Shown here in pieces: positions 47,517 through 57,502 of a stretch of DNA of 64,000 nt. The notes below the pieces were generated by a model. The model made no database searches, was not told the origin of the DNA, and saw only the letters and a program-made list of their open reading frames with translations. This DNA comes from Lotus japonicus (Eukaryota; Streptophyta; Magnoliopsida; Fabales; Fabaceae). Each line of letters starts with the position of its first letter. The first letter of the stretch is position 1. The DNA lies in NCBI RefSeq assembly GCF_012489685.1, contig NC_080045.1, positions 13,293,648 through 13,357,647 of the forward strand, read 5' to 3'. The translations under genes were made by a program, and so were the position numbers.

Positions 47517-47603
47517 TAATTTTTAAGGATAAAAAAAGTATAAGAAGAGTAAAGCCGGAATAGATACAACATCAGGTAAAGATAACAATCATGATTTGGA
47601 AGC

Positions 47604-47861
47604 TTGATCATCCTCATCACACGTATCATTATTGTTGCAACAACTACCCTTCAAGGGTGCATTTTCCTAGTCAATACAGTTTGTCTTCCAAGTTTTTCAA
47701 CTATGGAAGCAAGAATCCTTCATCTTGGTTATTTAAACCAAATTGCAAACACAAATTCTTATTTTTGTGTTTCAAACCCATGCAAAAAATGGTGCAAGTT
47801 GAGTGCTCGTCCAACAAAATGCCAAAAAAAGTGTAAGTTGAGTCATTTCCCAACAAAATAG
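47604..47861 (+). CDS. Candidate small secreted Cys-rich peptide (uncertain)
   Basis: An 85-codon frame with a hydrophobic N-terminus (MIILITRIIIVATTTLQG) that could be a signal peptide, and a basic C-terminus with CVSNPCKKWC, then KCQKKCKL. The last two Cys pairs form C-x3-C-x8-C-x3-C, a spacing seen in alpha-hairpinin-like peptides. However, the pairs arise from a direct repeat of about 37 bp in the DNA, and another frame overlaps it, so this may be chance. No promoter is evident; a Mutator-like element ends only 88 bp upstream. Confidence 0.2.
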   Translation: MIILITRIIIVATTTLQGCIFLVNTVCLPSFSTMEARILHLGYLNQIANTNSYFCVSNPCKKWCKLSARPTKCQKKCKLSHFPTK

Positions 47862-48605
47862 CAATTTGTAAATTCAAGCATGAATGTTTAAGGAAAACTA
47901 CATTTTAAAGGAAAAAATACAAACATATTAGTTATTTCTTTACACAATTGTCTCGCTTTGCTTGTTTCCTCATAACACACTCATTTGTCATCTTCTCCAC
48001 TCGCACAATTGGAACCTGAAATTAAGAAAAACCAAATGATAGTATTCGAAATTAGAAGCTCAAGCCTTTGTAGACCCATTCACTTTTTAAAAATGAGAAA
48101 ACATAAAAAAATGATAAAATAGAAGGGAAAAGCAAAAAATATAGGGAAGAACATTTACCATTTGGAAGTTTGATCAAGCTTGAAGGGCTAATGACTAATC
48201 TACTTTAAACCAAATAAGAAGCAAAATAAAGGTAAGAAAACCACAAAAAATAGTATGGAGCAAAGGGGTATTTATACTCGTAGTTTAAGGTTTAAAGAAG
48301 ATTGAAGGTCTAAAATTAGTTTAAGGTATTTATTCCCATGCCGGAAATTAGGTTGTAGTGCAATGGATTATTGAATGACCAGTTTGCCTTCAAAGCTGCA
48401 GAAACTCTGCTTTTATATATAATATAGACATATAGATAACTTGGAATTGTAGGAGTGGCGTGTTAACAGATTTTCATCGGAAGTTGAAATGAGATATTAA
48501 AAATATAGTAATTAATAACCATTGAACATTATTTAAATAAAAAATATTTATTGAATATTACATTTTTCATTCTTTAATATTTGGTTTAGAAGATTTTTGG
48601 TTCTC
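47862..48605. other. Intergenic stretch
   Basis: No gene. About 48345-48430 resembles 1975-2076, as noted there. Confidence 0.45.
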
Positions 48606-48815
48606 CCTAATATGCACCACTTTTATAGTGGTGTAATTTTACACCACCTACTTTGACCGGATATAGCAGGTCAATATATTATTATTTTTTGAATAAAAAA
48701 TATCATTACAAATTTATCATATATTAAATTTCTTTAAAAAAAATATGTTAACCTGTTATAGCAGGTTAAAAAAATTAGTGTAAAATTACACCACTTTAAA
48801 GTGGTGCACATTAGG
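48606..48815. mobile_element. MITE with strong terminal hairpins (210 bp)
   Basis: Ends CCTAATATGCACCACTTTTA and, inverted, CCTAATGTGCACCACTTTAA. Each end also folds on itself (CACCACTTTTATAGTGGTG; CACCACTTTAAAGTGGTG). Superfamily not assigned. Confidence 0.85.
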
Positions 48816-48939
48816 CATCACCTTAGAAGATAAAGATAAAATATATATAGTTATTTTTTACATTTAAAAATAATTTTATTCATTGCAAATTTCTTACGGT
48901 TTACATACACATGCTAAGGATGTTAAACCGAATAGTAAG

Positions 48940-49035
48940 AGTTAGGGAATATAATGGTTAAGTGACATGCAGGGTGAAGGATCTAGAGTTCGAACTCTGA
49001 TCAGAAACTAATTTACTAACATTATTTAACATTTG
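48940..49035 (+). mobile_element. tRNA-derived SINE
   Basis: An A-box-like ATAATGGTTAAGTGAC (about 48950) and B box GAGTTCGAACTC (48986-48997) at the right spacing. Different from the SINE at 17428. Ends are approximate. Confidence 0.6.
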
Positions 49036-49312
49036 TCTATTAAAAAAACACCAGTAAATTGTTAAACCTAGCAAAAAAAAAGTAACTCACGCATAATGCA
49101 ACCCCATCTCTTCTTAATTTTGGGAGACAGTAAAAAAGAAGTGGGCCCACCTTTGAAGCTCCTATCTCTCCATCTCTCCTTCCTCCCTCCCATCAAACAA
49201 GGGAGATTACATTAACTCCTCCCTATCTTTTTCTCTCTCGTATTTCTCTCTCGCCTAACAAACAAACATATTATTAATAGTACTAAATTCATCTAGTTTT
49301 GTTTGGTATCTA

Positions 49313-50650
49313 TCTATATATATTAGAAAAGAACAACTTCTAGCATGACGTGTCGCTCTCACAGGCCAAGTTAGTGACGTGTCGCTCCCAGATTAATTCT
49401 CACATAATATTTTACATGTAAGCTCTTTCTCCTTGGCCCCACTTGCCACATGTGCCCTGATTTTTACTTACCTTATTTCTCCTTAATAAAAAAATACATT
49501 TTTAAATTTTAGATTTGATTAGGATTTAGGTTTTTTATTTCTTGATTTTATCTTAATTTATTTTTAGAGTATTAATTAATTTTTATGGTATTTTTATTGA
49601 ATTTTTGGATTTTTAATTAATTCCGGATTTTATGAGTTTTTATTGTGATTTGCTATATTTTGATAGTTTTTATCTATTTTTATTTAGTACATTTTTAAAT
49701 TTTAGATTTGATTAGGGTTTATGTTGTTTATTTTTGTATTTTATATTAATTTATATTATTATTTATTTTTAGAGTATTAATTATTTTTTATGGTATTTTT
49801 ATTGAATTTTCGGATTTTTAATTAATTTCGGATTTAATGAGTTTTTATTGTGATTTGCTAGATTTTGATAGTTTTTATCTATATTTATTTAGAACATTTT
49901 TAAATTTTATATATATTAGAAAAGAACAACTTCTAGCATGACGTGTCGCTCTCACATGCCAAGTTATTGACGTGTCGCTCCCAGATTAATTCTTACCTAA
50001 TATTTTACATGTAAGCTCTTTCTCCTTGGCCCCACTTGCCACATGTGCCCTGATTTTTACTTACTTTATTTCTCCTTAATAAAAAAATACATTTTTAAAT
50101 TTTAGATTTGATTAGGATTTAGGTTTTTTATTTCTTGATTTTATCTTAATTTATTTTTTATTTATTTTTAGAGTATTAATTAATTTTAATGGTATTTTTA
50201 TTGAATTTTCGGATTTTTAATTAATTCCGGATTTTATGAGTTTTTATTGTGATTTGCTAGATTTTGATAGTTTTTATCTATTTTTATTTAGTACATTTTT
50301 AAATTTTAGATTTGATTAGGGTTTATGTTGTTTATTTTTGTATTTTATATTAATTTATATTATTATTTATTTTTAGAGTATTAATTATTTTTATGGTATT
50401 TTTATTGAATTTTCGGATTTTTAATTAATTTCGGATTTTATGAGTTTTTATTGTGATTTGCTAGATTTTGATAGTTTTTATCTATATTTATTTAGAACAT
50501 TTTTAAATTTTATCAATATTATATTAGAAAAGAAAAACTCTCATCAGGCTGATTTAGTGACGTGTCGTTCACACGTTAATTCTTGGTGACGTGTCATTCT
50601 CACGTTAATTCTCATAAAAAAAATTCCACGTGTCATTCTCAGGTCAATTC
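49313..50650 (+). repeat. Tandem copies of the Helitron 5' region
   Basis: ATTAGAAAAGAACAACTTC and the following GACGTGTCGCTC block start at 49322 and again at 49915 (593 bp apart), and a diverged third start lies at 50523 (608 bp). Each unit holds two about 200-bp subrepeats beginning ACATTTTTAAATTTTAG. Further subrepeats lie at 50660, 50870, 51685, 53063, 53263 and 53470, and an inverted one at about 51000-51180. Confidence 0.9.
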
Positions 50651-51836
50651 TCATAAAAAGTACATTTTTAAATTTTAGATTTGATTAGGATTTAGGTTGT
50701 TTATTTCTTGATTTTATCTTAATTTATTTTTGATTTAATTTTAGAGTATTAATTAATTTTTATGGTATTTTTATTGAATTTTCGGATTTTTAATTAATTC
50801 AAGATTTTATGAGTTTTTATTGTGATTTGCTAGATTTTTGTAGTTTTTATCTATATTTATTTGGTACCTTTTTAAATTTTAGATTTGATTAGGATTTTTT
50901 AAAGGTAATTTTTAAATTTTAGATTTGATTAGGATTTTTTAAAGGTAATTTTAAATCTGAATTTTTTTTCATAAAATGTTGAAAATTTAAAAGATTTGCC
51001 CGATTTATCTAAGATTTACCTAGATTAAATAAAAAACTAAAAATTCAATAAAAATACCTTAAAAATTAATTAATAAAAACTACCAAATCATAATAAAAAC
51101 TCATAAAATCCTTAATTAAATAAAAATTCGAAAATTCAATAAAAATAACATAAAATTTAATTAATACTCTAAAAATAAACTTTTTCTTCACCTAAAATTT
51201 ATTTATAAGAAAATTAGAAATCTATGAATGTGAGAAAATCAGTGAAGAGAAAGCAAAGGATATAATATACTTGTGTGTACCTTAAACAATTTTGTCAATG
51301 TGCCATGGAACAAGAAACTAGAAGGAACCAAAAGACTGATGACAGTTGCCACAGCCCAAGTGGGGGTTTCGGACAAGGATCTTCCATTGTCATTTTTTTC
51401 CTCCATGTTCCTCAGATGCTGCTATTATGTTCAAAATTATGTGGTTTGGTGGGTCTTATAATGACTCTAATCTCATGAGACAAGAAGAAATAATGTTACT
51501 GTACGCATGGTCTGTTCAATGCAGAACATAGTTTTGAGTTTTGACCCTTAATATGGAGATGTATTTGGTGGTGGCAAAATGTTGGCAGTGTTGTTAGAAA
51601 ATTGATGAGCACATGCAAGTGCTGTCACGAATCAGGTGAAGAATTATAATGGTCCCATTACAGGTAAATTCTCATAAAAAATACATTTTTAAATTTTAGA
51701 TTTGATAAGGATTTAGGTTGTTTATTTCTTGATTTTATCTAATTTATTTTTGATTTATTTTTAGAGTATCAATTAATATTTATGGTATTTTTTGCTAGAT
51801 TTTGATAGTTTTTATCTACATTTAACAAATTTCCAG

Positions 51837-53633
51837 ATTTAAGAAGGGATGTCCAACAAATTAGACCCAGGATCCCAGTTAAGGAAATGAGATTTAGGTA
51901 AGATACTTATTCATATGTTTGCTTTCAATTCCAGATTTTGCTATTTTTCTTATTAATTAATTTTTTTTGTTGTCAATTGTAAATCGCTTTTAGACATATC
52001 TATAGTCTCTTTTATTTTGTTTTATTCCATTACTGCATCCTTATTCCTGTCACATGCATGGGTATTAGTTGTACCCATAGCTGCATCATTATAACTCATA
52101 AGTTATATTTAGTTTGGCTTCATAACTGATACTTGAACTTTTTCTTAGTGGGAAGCAAGCCATAACACAATTAATGAGCTTAATGGAAAGGGAATGTGGG
52201 TAAGGAGAATGAATCATATAGCTACTAATTTGTGTTGATTTTGGATCTTAGAATTATGAATCTGATGCAAATAACTAAATATGGGCATGTATAAGTAAAT
52301 CCTTCTCCTATTTTGACACGTGTTACACTGAAAATTTTAAATAATGTCATGTATCAGACTCTGCGAACAATGAGCCAAGGCCAAATAGCATGCAAAGGTA
52401 ACATCTTCTTTTTCTTTACCTTTTGCCTCAGGAACAATCTATTTCACAATATTTCTGTGATTTTATGAATCTGCCTTTCACTTACTGTTAAGTCTTTGCA
52501 GCTTCTTTCCTCATATTTGTCAAATTATAAAACCATATTTGCTCCCACTATCATTATTGGTGGCGACTCTTGCATCTGGGGCACCAATTGCTCAAACACT
52601 GAGTTTGTTAATCCCTTTGGAGTTACTATCTGTTTCCTGGCTATTGATTTTCTTTTGTCATTGTTTATACTTGGTTATACCCTGATTGGATTTGTTTTCT
52701 GTGATTATCCTTATGTGAACCCTTTTTAACAATTTCTTTTAAGACATCTTTTAAGTTTTATGAATTTTCATCCATCAAATGCCTGTAGTAGTAAATGTTA
52801 CTTGACTAATTAAATGTCATACTGCAGGAATGCAAAGTAGCATCCTTGCCTTAGCTCTTGATGGTAATAAGTTCTTTGAAGAACCAATAGTTTGCATGCT
52901 TTCTGCAATTTTTGTAAATTCCTCATTCCGATTACACATCTATTTACAGCCATACTAATTCTAACTTTCTATGTGCATAAAAGGACGTCTATGTACAACT
53001 CTTAAATTTCATGTATCTTTATGCTAACCGTGGCTTGAATATGTGCACATGTTGACCTTTTTAAATTTTAGATTTGATTAGGATTTAAGTTTTTTATTTC
53101 TTGATTTTCCTTGGGTATTTTATTTTATTTTGAGAGTATTAATTAGTTTTTATCGTATTTTTATTGAATTTTCGGATTTTTATTTAATTCGGGATTTTAT
53201 GAATTTTTATTGTGATTTGCTAGATTTTGGTAGTTTTTATCTATCTTTAATTAGTACCTTTTTAAATTTTAGATTTGATTAGGATTTATGTTGTTTATTT
53301 CTTGATTTTATCTTGGATCTTTTATTTTATTTTAGATTTATTTTGAGGTTATTAATCAATTTTTATGGTGTCTTTATTGAATTTTCGGATTTTTATTTAA
53401 TTCATGATTTTATGAGTTTTTATTGTGATTTGCTACATTTTGATAGTTTTTATCTATCTTTAATTATTACATTTTTAAATTTTAGATTTGATTAGGATTT
53501 AGGTTGTTTATTTCTTGATTTTTTCTTAATTTATCTTATTTTTATTTAATGTTAATTTCAGGAAACGGGAGTTGATGTGGTGCTGAGGGTCCACAAAGCT
53601 ACCATGGACACACAGAGATTTGATGGGTTTTAG
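51837..53633 (+). other. Exon-like blocks inside the second Helitron (possible captured gene)
   Basis: Five short blocks are bounded by acceptor- and donor-like signals: 51837-51897 (reads LRRDVQQIRPRIPVKEMRF), 52149-52199 (GKQAITQLMSLMEREC), 52358-52397, 52828-52863 and 53562-53633 (TGVDVVLRVHKATMDTQRF then a stop). The first two join in phase; the third does not follow without a stop, so any captured gene is already degraded. I do not recognise the parent gene. Confidence 0.4.
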
Positions 53634-54305
53634 ATGAATTTGGCAGAGTTTCTTATTAGCTGCGGACTACGGTTGTTTCTATATTGTTTTCATTTACCAC
53701 CTAAGAGAAGTGTGTTTACTTAAATTTTCAAACTCATGTAAGGATGTAACAGAAGGGGAAATTAATCAGGGACTGCTACGTTAGTTAGATGTTATTATAG
53801 TAGTTACTTAGTACTAGGACGAGATGAACTATAAATAGAAGGAAATTAAATTACAGGGACACATTATGTAACATTATATATCTCTCATTAAGTATATCAT
53901 TTAGTATTTGAAAATATGGTATTGAACATGTCTTGAGCACAAGAAAAAGTTCTTCGTGCAATGCAAGGATAAAAAGTGATTGTTTGAACTGATAGGTTGA
54001 AAATCTAATTTCTATGAGTTGTAAATAAAAAATCAATGTAATGTCATTACTTTTTTTTATAACTTTTCGAAAGTTTTAATAGGAAATAAATGTAAAGGCA
54101 TGAGAATATGATGATTAAAATGTGTAGTGCGGAGATTAGAAAACATTAATACATATATAGTGTACTTTTGTTTAAGTTAAACTGTAGGGTTAAGAGTTCC
54201 CATGGGGAGGAACATTTTACATGAAAATTCATGTAAAATTAACAGAAAAATAATTTTTAATAAGATGTCATTATTTTACTATGTAACTTCATATTAAACA
54301 TGTTC
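53634..54305. other. AT-rich part of the second Helitron
   Basis: No gene; the minus-strand frame at 53851-54036 has no support. Confidence 0.45.
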
Positions 54306-54313
54306 TACATAAC

Positions 54314-54646
54314 AAGGGACAGATCCATAAATTTAATGTAGTGAGGGCAATATATACATATGCATATAAATTCGTAAAAAAATTAACATATACTATTAGA
54401 AGTGATGACATTTTTTTACAAATGGACCATAATAAACCATATACTTTTACTACTCAAGTGAGAGCGTTTAGCAATGTGGGACACAAGTGATGACATATAG
54501 CAATGTGGTACATAAGTGAGAACATTTTTTTATTAAAGATCTCATAAAAAACCACATACTTTTACCACTCAATTTTTTTTTAATGTTTTTCCTAAAAATA
54601 AGTGAGGGCACTTGCCCTCATACTATATAACTTGCATCCGTCCCTG
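54314..54646. mobile_element. hAT-type MITE (333 bp), copy 1
   Basis: Flanked by the 8-bp duplication TACATAAC (54306-54313, 54647-54654). Ends AAGGGACAGATCC and, inverted, CAGGGACGGATGC, then GTGAGGGCAA at both ends. Same family as 55647-56011. Confidence 0.92.
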
Positions 54647-54925
54647 TACATAACAATATTGTTTATTTTTATTTTATTTTGTTCAAATTACGAGGCAAAA
54701 AGCTCCTACGGGAAAGAACATTTTAGCATAGAATTGCTTTAATGTCAAATATAATAAGAAAATAACATTTCATATATGATTTAAGTACACTGTTCATAGT
54801 TTTTCTAATGATTTTATGAGTAAATATACATAAACATTATGTGAGAGTTCACGAGGTCTGTGGTATTTCATTTGTGTTTAAGCAATTTTTTTATTAGTTT
54901 TTCAATTGTACAAATTTCAATCTAT

Positions 54926-55038
54926 TTTTGTTATACATCGGAAATATAAATTGCACCCGTTAGGAATTGATCTCTAGACCTCCCCCTACCCAACCCATAT
55001 ACCTCATAACTCCTACCACTTGAGCTAGCATACGGGGA
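54926..55038 (-). mobile_element. tRNA-derived SINE (113 bp)
   Basis: On the minus strand AGCTCAAGTGGTAGGAGTT (A box) and a B-box-like GATCAATTCC, then GGTGCAATTTAT. An exact 17-bp duplication TACAAATTTCAATCTAT flanks it (54909-54925, 55039-55055). Same family as the SINE at 17428. Confidence 0.93.
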
Positions 55039-55189
55039 TACAAATTTCAATCTATGCAACAAAAGTTTCAATTTAAGACTTTTTACCCAATTTGCTCATC
55101 ATTTCAGACTCTTCTATTTCATTTGTTGTTTATTATATTTTTAATAATCAAAGTATTGATTGATGTATCAAAATATAATAAACGTATTC

Positions 55190-55219
55190 CCCGTGCAACG
55201 CGCGGGTAAAAAACACTAG
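55190..55219 (+). other. Helitron 3' terminus: hairpin and CTAG end
   Basis: CCCGTGC-AAC-GCGCGGG (one G-T pair), then TAAAAAACA and CTAG. Confidence 0.85.
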
Positions 55220-55289
55220 TATTGGAAAATAGAAAATAAAAAGACAACAAAACTAAGGCACAACTAATAAATCTCTCAGAATGTGAAAT

Positions 55290-56200
55290 CTAGCAGTTTT
55301 GGGAGGAAACTCCTACTCTCCACGTCTTATATCGAAGCAAGTAACTCAAGTACAGTCGACTTCGTCAATCACTTCCTTGTAGCCCCTGTGCCAAGCAATG
55401 GAGAGATCCTCGTGGAGGGCATACACTTCCGATATTAAGTGTTACCACCAATCTCAGATGCATAAAAATCAAACAACCACTAACATGTCACGTCACAAGC
55501 AAAGACCACCCCAACCTATGCAGTTATCATCCTTTTTATGGTTGTCACTATATTATGTTCTTTGACTCCACTAGGAGGCAAGTACCAAATAGACCTCAAG
55601 TAAAAATCTCCAACGTCAAAAATATGTGGAGACATATACCTCACAACAGTGATGGATTCAGAAATTTGATGTTGTGAGGGCAATATATAAATTAAATTTA
55701 AATTCGTATAAAAGATTTTAATATATACTATTAGAAGTGAGTGCATTTTTTACCAAGGGAACACAAGTGATGACATTTTTTACTAAAGAGGTCATAAAAA
55801 TCACATACTTTTACTACTCAAGTGAGGGCATTTAGTAATGTGGAATACAAGTGAAGGCATTTAGCAATGTGGAACATAAGTGAGAGTTTTTTTTATCAAA
55901 AGAGTCACAAAAAACCACAAACTTTTACTATTCAATTTTTTTTCTAATGATTTTTTTCATAATCAAGTGAGGGCACATGCCCTCATGGTGTTGTACTTAG
56001 ATCCGTCATTGCCTCACAAATATGTCTTGGTCATGACGTAGACGACGCCAAGCCTCTTCAGTTGACCGAGAATTTTTGTCATTACGCTATTTCCAAACTT
56101 CTCAAAGACAAGCCACAAGCATGACACCATGTCTACTGCGAGCATGGTCACTAATCCAAGACGGGAGGTCTTGACTCATAAATCTGTTCCAAGACAAAGT
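55290..56200 (-). pseudogene. Degenerate LINE fragment, split by a hAT MITE
   Basis: On the minus strand, right of the MITE, the sequence reads like the end of a LINE RT region (a Trp-Lys-stop-Arg-Asn block, VWK then RND). Left of it, WYLPPSGVKEHN and ALHEDLSIAWHRGYKEVIDE fit the linker and first half of an RNase H domain. Many stops and shifts. The 365-bp MITE at 55647-56011 interrupts it. Confidence 0.6.
55647..56011. mobile_element. hAT-type MITE (365 bp), copy 2
   Basis: Flanked by the 8-bp duplication CCTCACAA (55639-55646, 56012-56019). Ends CAGTGATGGATTCAG and, inverted, CAATGACGGATCTAAG; the interior shares TACTTTTACTACTCAAGTGA with copy 1. Confidence 0.93.
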
Positions 56201-57300
56201 GTCAATATTTAACCGTAATTATTTTGAGTGCAGACAGTCTCCAAGACAGTGAAGATAGCCCTCGACCGGCGAAGATTGTGACATGTTTTGTAACTGACGC
56301 CTCCCCCCCCACACACACAAACACCTTCTTCTCTTCCCTTACCCCACACCCGAAACTACCAACCACGACACTCTCTTTTCCAACCATCATTACTTCTTCA
56401 TTTTCCCCACCCCCCACAGTCTCTTCCTCAACCACCACTACTCCTTTCTTTTCGGCCATTTTCACATTTGCTGCATGAAATTTGCACATAAGGTTTTATT
56501 GGTTCTAGGAACTCATCGTATTTCCGGTCCCCACCAGCAAGATGTCACCATGCTCTTTCTAATGATAACATAACCCATTTCAATCATGGTTGCAACAATC
56601 ATTGACATTTTATAATATAGGGGTTTCACCTCATAATGGGTATTTCCCACAAAAGTTTTTGACCTGCACTCTTAAAATTCTAGTCTTTCAAAGGTTCCAT
56701 TAGTGTCTTTTAGTCTAAGCGCAACAAATAGCGATGCCTCCAACATTGCCATAGTCGCCTTCAAGGTTCAAAATTTCTCAACCTCCGTTGAGACTCAGGT
56801 CCATGACAATGATTTTTTGAGGATTTTTATGCCGAGCGACGTGAATGTGAAATCATTAGTGGTGGGAAGTGTTCACAAGGATGAGGAAAATGTTGTGGCA
56901 GAGGCTCATGTGTTCATAAAACTATAGGGAAGTGCACATACTTGAGAAACAACAATGGAAGTTATTTTTGGGTGAGGAAGGAGGAGTAGCGATGGTTGAA
57001 AGAGAGGTTGTGGTGGTAGGTTAGATTAAGGTGGGGAGAAGAGGTTGGGAAAGATAAGAAGGTGATGCAGTTAATAATATTACAATATTCAATTAAAAAA
57101 TAAATAAAAATGTCACATCATCAAATAGAATAGAGAGGGAAAAACTAAAACTGCAAACAACAAAAAATATTAGGGCTTTTATTGCTCGTTTTAAAATACG
57201 ATAACCTACACAATCGTGATAATAAGGAACTAAAAGTGGAATTAAGTTATAGTTTTTCTTTTAGTTCAAAAAAAGTTATAGTTTTTCTTTTTGAAAAAAA
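56201..57300. other. Intergenic stretch upstream of EMC5
   Basis: Frames at 56202-56489 (both strands) and 56703-56927 have no recognisable domain. Near 57230-57246 AACTAAAAGTGGAATTAAG is like one end of the Mutator-type repeat at 46042, but no partner end is visible. Confidence 0.45.
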
Positions 57301-57306
57301 AAAAAA

Positions 57307-57317
57307 CTATAAATTAA
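57307..57317 (+). promoter_or_regulatory. EMC5 TATA box (candidate)
   Basis: ACTATAAATTA about 190 bp before the ATG, following a run of A. Confidence 0.5.
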
Positions 57318-57502
57318 TGGAATTAAAGAAATAAAGAAAATTGCAAGCAATTAATTAGCTACAGTTCTCTCTGTGTGGTCTCGTCTCGGTGCTAACTAGC
57401 GTGGTTTGCTTCTCAGAGTGTGTGTGTGCCCCGTCGATTTACTCATCCTCGGAATCTCCGACCTTTGTCTCCTCCAAGACTACATAATCATCGCCAAAAA
57501 CG

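Larger units (their letters stand above)
49313..55219 (+). mobile_element. Second Helitron (5.9 kb), non-autonomous
   Basis: The 5' end TCTATATATATTAGAAAAG follows a host A; the 3' end has a hairpin (CCCGTGC/GCGCGGG, 55190-55206) and TAAAAAACACTAG before a host T. No Rep/helicase motif is visible. It contains repeated 5' ends, exon-like blocks, a hAT MITE and a SINE. That this 5' end and this 3' end belong to one element is inferred from order and orientation. Confidence 0.7.

Noticed and set aside
56202..56489. Frames on both strands upstream of EMC5
   Set aside because: No domain, mutually overlapping, low complexity.
57230..57249. Mutator-like end (AAAGTGGAATTAAG) near the EMC5 promoter
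   Set aside because: No matching inverted end or 9-bp duplication found.
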